From assembly GCA_022577435.1 (NCBI GenBank), contig JAKOON010000019.1, positions 2,252,259-2,316,258 on the forward strand: DNA of 64,000 nucleotides, read 5' to 3'. This document shows, in pieces, positions 60,729-64,000 of the stretch (its first letter is position 1; each line of letters opens with the position of its first letter). Below the pieces are notes generated by a model. The model saw only the letters and a program-made list of their open reading frames with translations, made no database searches and was not told the DNA's origin. A program made the translations under genes and the position numbers. This DNA comes from Embiotoca jacksoni. Taxonomy: Eukaryota; Chordata; Actinopteri; Embiotocidae.

Positions 60729-61761
60729 CCTCACCTCCCCACATCGCCCTGCTGCCAGCTTGGTGAGTTCACTCTGCAGGTTCTGGAGGTTCTCGTTCGA
60801 GAGGCCTTTGGCATTCTTCAGCTCCAGCTCCGGAGGCCTGTCGGTGCCCAAACGATACGAGTCAGATGACACACCTGTGGTCACTTATTCTATCGCCATA
60901 TCTCACCGTGGGGTTTTGTAAAAGTGTATCGGGACGATGTTCCGTCGTGATTTTACACCATAAATAAACTAAATCTAACTGGATCTTTTTGTGCAGAAAC
61001 TCACCCTGGAGCCACACTTTCTTTCTAACCATGTGAGCTTACGTGGATGAAACCGCCATCAATTGCTTCGAGACTGTAAGCACGTTGGAATATTTGTTAG
61101 TGGGAATATATCCGTATTTATTGAGTCACCAGACATCCAGCTGTTTGTATTTGCTGTCTACCCATCATGCTCAGTAATGTAGTTCAACAACTAATGAGGC
61201 TCAAACATTTGCCTCCCTGCAATAATTATGTGGTTTTTTTTTAATTCCCAAAGAGATTTGCATGCGTGTTTATTTGATTTGATCAGAACCTATCGATCCT
61301 GTTTTTATCCTTTTGATGCTTTAACTAAAAGAGAGAGTGGAACAAGTGATTTAAAAAAAAAAAACCTACAGACTTGGAGGGTTTGGAGCAGCTGGTCACG
61401 TCCAGTGCGCGTACAGGGTCAGAGGTCAGTACTCACTGGTCTGGATATGTCGGAGGACATCGGACCTGCAGGTCCACGGTCACGTAGCATGCCTGCCCGT
61501 GGTTGAGGCCGTTGGGCCGCAGGCAGAGGAACACCACCGGGGGCCTTTTAACCTGGAAGTCAAAGCAGCCTCAAACAACAACAACACCACCACCAAGCAC
61601 GGTCAACTCTCAGCTCCGTATCCGCTCTCCGCAGGAGGCCACGCTACCTTCCAGGGATCCTCGTTCCGCAGATCCCGGAAATCATCTCCGAAGATCGACG
61701 CGAGAGCTTCCAGTTCGTTTTCCTGCTGCATCGAGCAGTCGTCTCTCCGCTGACCGCTCAT
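43230..61761 (-). CDS. eif2ak4: eIF2alpha kinase 4 (GCN2), 39 coding exons
   Basis: All 39 exons, listed separately, join in phase to 1,646 codons including the stop (1,645 residues; human 1,649 as recalled). Domains in order: RWD (about 10-135), charged coiled linker (about 135-200), pseudokinase (about 277-547; VHK instead of HRD, TDYS instead of DFG), protein kinase (about 580-1047; GKGAFGAV at 590-597, AVK with Lys612, acidic insert, HRDLKPVN with Asp840, DFG with Asp858, activation-loop Thr894 and Thr899), HisRS-like domain (about 1048-1495; AAGGRYD near 1341-1347) and a C-terminal dimerisation/ribosome-binding domain ending VLYSYKDDYYKILL. GCN2 is a cytosolic kinase activated by uncharged tRNA, GCN1 and stalled ribosomes; it phosphorylates eIF2alpha Ser51, lowering general translation and inducing ATF4. 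No broken exon, stop or missing catalytic residue is seen. Order and identity match human GCN2 along its whole length. Confidence 0.97.
43288..44985 (-). other. eif2ak4 intron 38
   Basis: 1.7 kb, AT-rich in part, no feature recognised. Confidence 0.8.
44986..45101 (-). CDS. eif2ak4: eif2ak4 exon 38: C-terminal domain
   Basis: Acceptor TTCCAG, donor GTGCGC, phases 0/2. EEQFNSSVKTLLSHLPKQRY and LKSICDEIHHFKITK. Confidence 0.95.
45102..45984 (-). other. eif2ak4 intron 37
   Basis: 0.88 kb, no feature recognised. Confidence 0.8.
45985..46029 (-). CDS. eif2ak4: eif2ak4 exon 37: C-terminal domain
   Basis: Acceptor CCACAG, donor GTTCGT, phase 0/0. Fifteen residues, VDLQKETLINFLSLE, matching human VDLPKETILQFLSLE. 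Confidence 0.94.
46030..46877 (-). other. eif2ak4 intron 36
   Basis: 0.85 kb, no feature recognised. Confidence 0.8.
46878..46946 (-). CDS. eif2ak4: eif2ak4 exon 36: C-terminal domain
   Basis: Acceptor TTCCAG, donor GTAAGT, phase 0/0. IQTRLQNLSSNLQNKSSDIE. Confidence 0.95.
46947..47865 (-). other. eif2ak4 intron 35
   Basis: 0.9 kb with the CA tract at its 5' end; nothing else recognised. Confidence 0.8.
47800..47855. repeat. (GT)n microsatellite after exon 35
   Basis: About 28 GT units on +, CA in eif2ak4 sense, beginning 11 nt into intron 35. Confidence 0.97.
47866..47969 (-). CDS. eif2ak4: eif2ak4 exon 35: C-terminal domain
   Basis: Acceptor CTCCAG, phases 1/0. IIGPEKVSASVRRRYETQ, matching human VLAPEKLSASTRRRYETQ. 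Donor GTCATC is weak and the CA tract begins 10 nt later. Confidence 0.95.
47970..48405 (-). other. eif2ak4 intron 34
   Basis: 436 nt with a (TG)n tract (CA in sense) at 48,126-48,170; nothing else recognised. Confidence 0.8.
48126..48170. repeat. (GT)n microsatellite
   Basis: GT run with a single CG interruption near its 3' end. Confidence 0.95.
48406..48467 (-). CDS. eif2ak4: eif2ak4 exon 34 with NAGNAG acceptor
   Basis: Phases 2/1, donor GTACTG. Encodes REISESMTLQNPKGSLLNNT. The acceptor reads CCAGCAG, so splicing can begin at 48,467 (adds one Ser) or 48,464 without frame change. The preceding sense sequence is a C-run (48,473-48,484 on + is all G). Confidence 0.88.
48560..48672 (-). CDS. 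eif2ak4: eif2ak4 exon 33
   Basis: Acceptor CCTCAG, donor GTAAAG, phases 0/2. VKSFEKDRQSEKRIPESDLV and TKFSDERNI. Confidence 0.95.
48865..48951 (-). CDS. eif2ak4: eif2ak4 exon 32
   Basis: Acceptor GTTCAG, donor GTAAAC, phase 0/0. SQETLLEHCRLSGITCMVLV then SDKEGNYVK. Confidence 0.96.
48952..51035 (-). other. eif2ak4 intron 31
   Basis: 2.1 kb, the longest eif2ak4 intron. An (AT)n tract lies at 50,858-50,881 and an A/T run at about 49,747-49,760. No nested gene recognised. Confidence 0.8.
50858..50881. repeat. (AT)n microsatellite
   Basis: About 12 AT units in intron 31. Confidence 0.93.
51036..51164 (-). CDS. eif2ak4: eif2ak4 exon 31: end of HisRS-like catalytic-fold region
   Basis: Acceptor CGTCAG, donor GTGAGC, phase 0/0. 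SSCDALVVPVGHSSMSRAIN and LWSTGVSTDIAYD, the anticodon-binding-like segment. Confidence 0.96.
51165..51568 (-). other. eif2ak4 intron 30
   Basis: 404 nt with the long CA/TG tract near its 5' end; nothing else seen. Confidence 0.8.
51504..51554. repeat. (CA)n microsatellite after exon 30
   Basis: About 25 CA units on +, TG in eif2ak4 sense, starting 15 nt into intron 30. Confidence 0.97.
51569..51676 (-). CDS. eif2ak4: eif2ak4 exon 30: HisRS-like domain
   Basis: Acceptor ACTAG, donor GTGAGA, phase 0/0. NAVGASVALDKVCAAMANME. Confidence 0.95.
51939..52073 (-). CDS. eif2ak4: eif2ak4 exon 29: HisRS motif AAGGRYD
   Basis: Acceptor TATAG, donor GTAGGT, phase 0/0. INLGLVYKVQHHSGVIFQFV then VAAGGRYDHL, the histidyl-tRNA synthetase signature retained in GCN2. 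Confidence 0.97.
52155..52325 (-). CDS. eif2ak4: eif2ak4 exon 28: HisRS-like domain
   Basis: Acceptor CTCAG, donor GTAATT, phase 0/0. LYKYIGQKGSLQEL, KQGLKDLEEL, LLRRLGVKLR. Confidence 0.96.
52435..52500 (-). CDS. eif2ak4: eif2ak4 exon 27: HisRS-like domain
   Basis: Acceptor TTCCAG preceded by a 22-nt T run in sense (52,517-52,538), donor GTGAGT, phase 0/0. SEKLTKREVEAKFCNLSLST. Confidence 0.95.
52645..52761 (-). CDS. eif2ak4: eif2ak4 exon 26: HisRS-like domain
   Basis: Acceptor CTGCAG, donor GTCAGT, phase 0/0. ERNYNIYLNHTSLLKAILLH and GVPEDRLRQVSNILSDAM. Confidence 0.95.
52762..53380 (-). other. eif2ak4 intron 25
   Basis: 619 nt; apart from the TG/CA tract at its 5' end nothing is recognised. 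Confidence 0.8.
53345..53373. repeat. (TG)n tract after the exon 25 donor
   Basis: TG run on +, CA in sense, beginning 8 nt from the exon boundary. Confidence 0.96.
53381..53549 (-). CDS. eif2ak4: eif2ak4 exon 25: HisRS-like domain
   Basis: Acceptor CTCAAG, donor GTTATA, phases 2/0. YSLERVFRTRKLDRAHPREL and IYTISEIIQEFPAVQ. Both splice sites are non-ideal and both are hemmed in by dinucleotide repeats. Confidence 0.94.
53550..54109 (-). other. eif2ak4 intron 24
   Basis: 560 nt; a long CA tract at 53,574-53,641 (TG in sense) lies 24 nt before the exon 25 acceptor. Confidence 0.85.
53574..53641. repeat. (CA)n microsatellite upstream of exon 25
   Basis: About 34 CA units on +, (TG)n in eif2ak4 sense, in the region where the polypyrimidine tract or branch point of exon 25 would lie. 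Confidence 0.97.
54110..54159 (-). CDS. eif2ak4: eif2ak4 exon 24: HisRS-like domain
   Basis: Acceptor TTTTAG, donor GTAAAG, phases 0/2. FARFVARNNVTHLK, a 50-nt exon. Confidence 0.94.
54412..54438. repeat. (TG)n tract beside the exon 23 donor
   Basis: TG run with one CG interruption on +, CA in eif2ak4 sense, 12 nt from the exon 23 boundary. Confidence 0.93.
54451..54572 (-). CDS. eif2ak4: eif2ak4 exon 23: HisRS-like motif 2 region
   Basis: Acceptor GTTCAG, donor GTGAGT, phases 1/0. VRLQTPLLLPRNRKLYDC and FMDHSGMLVTLPYDLR. A (CA)n tract in sense begins about 13 nt into the next intron. Confidence 0.96.
54573..54901 (-). other. eif2ak4 intron 22
   Basis: 329 nt with no feature recognised beyond splice sites. 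Confidence 0.8.
54902..54977 (-). CDS. eif2ak4: eif2ak4 exon 22: HisRS-like domain start
   Basis: Acceptor CTCCAG, donor GTGAGT, phases 0/1. KLHQHVYETIIRIFKKH. Confidence 0.95.
54978..55589 (-). other. eif2ak4 intron 21
   Basis: 612 nt, AT-rich in its 5' half with short A/T runs; nothing else recognised. Confidence 0.8.
55590..55826 (-). CDS. eif2ak4: eif2ak4 exon 21: end of kinase and linker
   Basis: Acceptor TGTCAG, donor GTGAAG, phase 0/0. LLKHDPALRPTTQELLKSEL closes the kinase; PPPQMEESELHEVL leads to the HisRS-like part. Confidence 0.96.
55912..55962 (-). CDS. eif2ak4: eif2ak4 exon 20: kinase C-lobe
   Basis: Acceptor CTGCAG, donor GTGAGG, phase 0/0. Only 17 residues, EPMFFPEDFTAHEQGTQ. 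Confidence 0.92.
56043..56144 (-). CDS. eif2ak4: eif2ak4 exon 19: kinase C-lobe
   Basis: Acceptor CCACAG, phase 0/0. KVDLFSLGIILFEMSYRPM. Donor GTATGT is chosen; an alternative GT three bases earlier would drop one Val. Confidence 0.94.
56258..56337 (-). CDS. eif2ak4: eif2ak4 exon 18: activation loop
   Basis: Acceptor CTCCAG, donor GTGAGA, phases 1/0. NMTGMVGTALYVSPEVQG: the two Thr (894, 899) correspond to the autophosphorylation sites of mammalian GCN2. Confidence 0.96.
56450..56513 (-). CDS. eif2ak4: eif2ak4 exon 17: activation segment insert
   Basis: Acceptor CTCAG, donor GTACAG, phases 0/1. Variable VDDSGSAVMSKPDPT, as in the loosely conserved segment of human GCN2. Confidence 0.9.
56691..56795 (-). 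CDS. eif2ak4: eif2ak4 exon 16: catalytic and DFG loops
   Basis: Acceptor TTTTAG, donor GTACGC, phase 0/0. GMIHRDLKPVNIFLD has catalytic Asp840 and VKIGDFGLATDH has metal-binding Asp858; all catalytic residues are intact. Confidence 0.97.
56877..56999 (-). CDS. eif2ak4: eif2ak4 exon 15: kinase hinge and helix E
   Basis: Acceptor GACAG, donor GTGTGA, phase 0/0. MEYCEKSTLRDTID and FREILDGLAYIHEQ. Confidence 0.96.
57083..57169 (-). CDS. eif2ak4: eif2ak4 exon 14: end of kinase insert
   Basis: Acceptor CCACAG after an extreme polypyrimidine tract, donor GTAAGC, phase 0/0. Ends AHYLYIQ, the strand leading to the kinase hinge. Confidence 0.94.
57175..57242. repeat. (GGA)n-rich purine tract
   Basis: Nearly pure G/A on +, with GGA/GGAG units; on the eif2ak4 sense strand it is a TCC-rich polypyrimidine tract running straight into the exon 14 acceptor. 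Confidence 0.9.
57313..57385 (-). CDS. eif2ak4: eif2ak4 exon 13: kinase insert
   Basis: Acceptor TTTTAG, phases 2/0. DSDSGSDIIFDNVDES matches human DSESDIIFDNEDEN. Donor GTTGGA is weak but in phase. Confidence 0.92.
57474..57895 (-). CDS. eif2ak4: eif2ak4 exon 12: catalytic Lys and kinase insert
   Basis: Acceptor GTCCAG, donor GTAAGT, phases 0/2. YYAVKRIQVNP (Lys612) and IVRYYNAWIERHE are kinase core; the remainder is the GCN2 insert with ILSS-like SSSVEWSTTIEKSS and the acidic run SDDEDDEDDEEDVFG. Confidence 0.96.
57993..58147 (-). CDS. eif2ak4: eif2ak4 exon 11: kinase glycine loop
   Basis: Acceptor CCCAG, donor GTAGGC, phases 1/0. FEELQLLGKGAFGAVIK carries the ATP-binding glycine loop (about residues 590-597). 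Confidence 0.96.
58148..58461 (-). other. eif2ak4 intron 10
   Basis: 314 nt, AT-rich, nothing recognised besides splice sites. Confidence 0.8.
58462..58577 (-). CDS. eif2ak4: eif2ak4 exon 10: pseudokinase C-lobe end
   Basis: Acceptor TGTAG, donor GTGATA, phases 2/1. CVCLTDAERWTTQQLLEHSF is the closing subdomain of the pseudokinase. Confidence 0.95.
58720..59258 (-). CDS. eif2ak4: eif2ak4 exon 9: pseudokinase core
   Basis: Acceptor TGCAG, donor GTATGT, phases 0/2. The largest exon (539 nt). LDYLHSNSVVHKQLGASSVL replaces the HRD motif and RLTDYSLSKRF replaces DFG, so this kinase fold is catalytically dead, as in all GCN2. Confidence 0.96.
59388..59545 (-). CDS. eif2ak4: eif2ak4 exon 8: pseudokinase N-lobe, GC donor
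   Basis: Acceptor CACAG, phases 1/0. Contains VIYEWSLQWSK and FFTSQEKGKIENYKKQ. The exon ends at AAGCAG followed by GCGAGT: a GC-AG intron. No GT donor in the vicinity gives the phase that exon 9 needs. Confidence 0.93.
59635..59735 (-). CDS. eif2ak4: eif2ak4 exon 7: linker to pseudokinase
   Basis: Acceptor CCCAG, donor GTGAGA, phases 2/1. LLHFNSSTFGELVVHRGKSL matches the ILYFNMG..LMVHKGK segment of human GCN2. Confidence 0.93.
59820..59959 (-). CDS. eif2ak4: eif2ak4 exon 6: linker
   Basis: Acceptor CCACAG, donor GTCGGA, phases 0/2. Starts ERLESIEHSASVLG; Ser/Arg-rich low-complexity linker, poorly conserved in the family. Confidence 0.88.
60082..60162 (-). CDS. eif2ak4: eif2ak4 exon 5: charged linker
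   Basis: Acceptor TGTAG, phase 0/0. EIMAEIQRREEEKREEKRRK is charged helix. The donor GTCTTT is weak beyond the GT, but the phase and the match to human AKQ|ERLE support it. Confidence 0.9.
60163..60454 (-). other. eif2ak4 intron 4
   Basis: 292 nt with a short (GT) run at about 60,266-60,280; nothing else recognised. Confidence 0.8.
60455..60628 (-). CDS. eif2ak4: eif2ak4 exon 4: end of RWD and charged linker
   Basis: Acceptor CTCAG, donor GTGAGG, phase 0/0. MIYELADHVQGFLSEHNKPP ends the RWD; the rest is Lys/Glu/Gln-rich helix. Confidence 0.95.
60667..60725. repeat. (GT)n microsatellite filling eif2ak4 intron 3
   Basis: About 29 GT units on +, so (CA)n in the sense of eif2ak4. It makes up over half of the 106-nt intron 3 (60,629-60,734). 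Confidence 0.97.
60735..60837 (-). CDS. eif2ak4: eif2ak4 exon 3: RWD
   Basis: Acceptor GACAG, donor GTGAGG, phases 2/0. Encodes PPELELKNAKGLSNEN through AAGRCGE. The donor is followed after 8 nt by a long (CA)n tract on the coding strand. Confidence 0.95.
61437..61552 (-). CDS. eif2ak4: eif2ak4 exon 2: RWD
   Basis: Acceptor TTCCAG, donor GTGAGT, phases 0/2. Contains VTVDLQVRCPPTYPD; the YP-x-x-x-P core of RWD is completed by exon 3 (YPDQPPELELKNAKG). Confidence 0.93.
61648..61761 (-). CDS. eif2ak4: eif2ak4 exon 1: start and RWD N-terminus
   Basis: ATG with A at -3 (agaATGa). Encodes 38 residues ending ALASIFGDDFRDL and RNEDPWK, the usual RWD beginning. Donor GTAGCG, phase 0. Confidence 0.93.
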
Positions 61762-61990
61762 TCTTCCGCTTCAGCTACATAGCGGTCTCCTGCTGTCCTC
61801 CCGCCGTCAGACCGCCGGGGACTCTTTGTTCAGTTCAAACTTTTAGCACGTCTGAAGGGACCTCGACGAGAAGTTTGTCGTTAATTGATCAACGCGACCG
61901 CTACGACTGGCGCGTGATTGTGGCAAGGCTTTTTGCGTGTCGCGGGTGAAACGTCATCACGTTGCTTTCTCTAAATTGGCCGCTAGGTGG
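61762..61990 (-). promoter_or_regulatory. eif2ak4 5'UTR and proximal promoter
   Basis: CpG-rich compared with flanks. On the - strand a CCAAT box lies at 61,975-61,979 and a CRE-like TGACGTTT at 61,949-61,956, about 190-215 nt before the start codon. No TATA box is evident, typical of a housekeeping promoter. The start site is unknown. Confidence 0.5.
61775..61780 (-). other. Start-stop upstream element ATG-TAG before eif2ak4
   Basis: On the - strand ATG at 61,780-61,778 is directly followed by TAG, 13 nt before the main ATG. It lies in any transcript initiating upstream of 61,780. Confidence 0.6.
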
Positions 61991-64000
61991 CGGTAGTGAC
62001 GGTGGACTGATGCTGGGAAGCAGGAAATCCGGTGTGGTGGAAACGAAATGACTTAAGAACCGTTTTCAGGGACTTGTACTTTACTTGAATATTTCCACCA
62101 CATGTCAGAGGAAAATATTTTATATTAATAATAATGCTGTATCATAATGGTTGTGAACTTGAACATGTACACTGTACAAAAACATGCCTCCGTGGTGGTG
62201 ATTAAGCATGTTTGTATTGCCTTCCATTTAACGGGACACCTCATCTAGAACAGCTTGTTACAGCTAAAAAAATAAAATAAAAAGTTTTTTTAAATACCTT
62301 CTTTTCAAATTGTCAAGAAAGAGGATAGCCATTTCATTTTAGAACATTATACTTTATTTTTGTTTTAAATAAAATGATGATATGTTGTGTCTGCAGAACT
62401 ATGAACAGGCCTAAATAAAGATGATTCAAGTTTTACATCGGTATGAGGAAAAAAAAATCAACAGTCATCAGTCTGAGAATTACAAGCTTTAGTAGACTCT
62501 TATTTTACTAACTGTGTTGGCAGCAATTAATGAATCTTCTCTAATTAACTCACCAACATTCTTGTGTTGGCGCAAAATGGTGCAGGTTCAAGGTCTGAGG
62601 AAATCCATTCATTTACAAAGTGTAAAGTATCTAAACTTTTGTGCAGTACTTCAGTAATTGTTCTTACTCACTTACTACAACTGAAAATTGAATTTAAAGA
62701 TGAGGTCCTCATGATAAAATACTGACTAGATCAAAGGCTCAAGTAGGCAAAAGACAATAAGTAGGTCAAGATGGATAAAGATTGGTACAACAATGGTTAA
62801 ATAAATATTATGCATACCATGAACAAACAAAATAAATCCTATATGCAAATTGAAATTTTTAGCCAATATTCAGGTGTGTAAATGAGATCACGGGGTTTTT
62901 AAAATGCAATGTGATTTGTTAGCGTGTACTCACCCAGCTTGGGAAGAAAGTACCAAAGTACCAAAAGGAACTGTTGTAGCACTTAGGGGAGAATGCATCA
63001 TGAATAAGCAGTGCCACTACCGACTGTTTTCACAGGCTCACTAGAATAGCGACCCATTATTAAACTCACCTTAAGCTCTCACATACTGCACAAAATATTT
63101 CTGAGGCATTTCTCATTTACATTTTTATATGAAGCCCCAGGTTTTAGGATTTAATGCTTTCCATTACTGATGCTTGGAAGAAAAGAGTGACTGTGAATCA
63201 CAATTATTTTTTAATGTAACAAAACAATATCAATCCAATCTATTAAAAGGGCTCTCTGTCATGCAGATAACTATGTGATGCTTCAGCTGCATCCAGCTCC
63301 AATCTGTGGAGATTTAGCTATAAATAGGAGGCTGTGTTGTCTGGTGGAGCACGATGGAGCAGTAGAATGCTCTCACATTCCTGCAGCTATGATATAACCT
63401 TACATATGACATACTAATCTTTGACATCAGAGTCATTCTTCCTTTCAGGAAGACCTGAATAAATACTTTTTTAAACATTACAAATACTTGAACGCTGTGC
63501 TCTGAGATCGTGCCGTATATAATATTTCTTTGGGAACGATGTTGCACTAACAAACAGTATGTCAAATATTTGTATCATTCCTGCACAGATGAGAGCATTA
63601 CCTCATAAGGTACAATGTAGATCAAGGAAAATATACCGTAAGTTGTGGTTGGCACAAATATGGAGCTCCTCCTTGCAAACTGACGGCTCGGGAACCTCAG
63701 TGGCTGCTCATTAATGACTCTGTTGCTCACCATAACCCTACAAGGAGACAGCTGGGCCAATCAGGGCAGAGCGCTGACACTGACAGGCCACTCAGACGGC
63801 CGGATCAGACAGAGCCCGGCTGGCATTACCATCAGCTGTTCCGTGCATTGAGGAGGCTCAGCGCACATACCAGCAGGATGGTTCACACACATATGCAATG
63901 TTTTCATCTCCTTAACAAGGCACCGGTGACGTTTTCCTGACTGGGTCAACATAGCGGGACTTTTGGGTGGCTATGACTACAGTAAAACGTCTCAGGGATA
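61991..64000. other. Region upstream of eif2ak4
   Basis: About 2 kb, mostly AT-rich, with short open frames that look random. The last 350 nt are more GC-balanced. No exon of a neighbouring gene is recognised. Confidence 0.6.
62060..62150. repeat. Fragment of a dispersed fish repeat
   Basis: gacttgtactttacttgaat followed by tttccaccacatgtcagagg resembles, from memory, a widespread teleost repeat (acttttactttacttgagtatttcc..ctacatttcagaggg). Fragmentary. Confidence 0.35.

Overview
The window is vertebrate nuclear DNA, almost certainly from a ray-finned (teleost, probably percomorph) fish. It carries two large multi-exon genes with GT-AG introns. It is full of long CA/GT microsatellites and holds MITE-like repeats of a type I recognise from spiny-rayed fishes. 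No prokaryotic, viral, CRISPR, rRNA or tRNA feature was found. Most open frames of 60-200 codons in the window are chance.

Layout. Positions 1 to about 10.9 kb: no gene recognised; one (CA)n tract, an inverted-repeat MITE (about 3.96-4.43 kb) and a cluster of degenerate interspersed repeat (about 6.6-7.5 kb). 11,282-40,028 (+): a 15-coding-exon gene for a 939-residue CRIM1-family type I membrane protein, with a 3'UTR to about 42.27 kb. Order: signal peptide, IGFBP domain, two tandem small Cys-rich modules, one larger Cys-rich repeat, VWC1-2, antistasin-like repeats, VWC3-5, Thr-rich stalk, transmembrane helix, about 80-residue cytoplasmic tail. 43,230-61,761 (-): a complete 39-coding-exon eif2ak4 (GCN2) gene, 1,645 residues: RWD, charged linker, pseudokinase, eIF2alpha kinase with acidic insert, HisRS-like domain, C-terminal domain. 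All exon phases join without a frameshift in both genes. The two genes are tail to tail, with candidate poly(A) signals about 750 bp apart. 62.0-64.0 kb: AT-rich, no gene seen.

The genes have unrelated jobs. CRIM1 proteins bind TGF-beta/BMP ligands and tune their processing and delivery at the surface of the producing cell. GCN2 senses uncharged tRNA or stalled ribosomes and phosphorylates eIF2alpha. Their adjacency is informative about genome history: as I recall, in human CRIM1 is on 2p22 and EIF2AK4 on 15q15.

Most notable: the CRIM1-like gene departs from the mammalian CRIM1 layout (a duplicated small Cys module, one upstream repeat fewer, no sixth VWC, a Thr-rich exon instead) and may be a CRIM1 paralogue. 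In eif2ak4, dinucleotide repeats begin within about 15 nt of several 5' splice sites, one intron uses a GC donor, one acceptor is a NAGNAG, and an ATG-TAG start-stop element sits 13 nt before the start codon.
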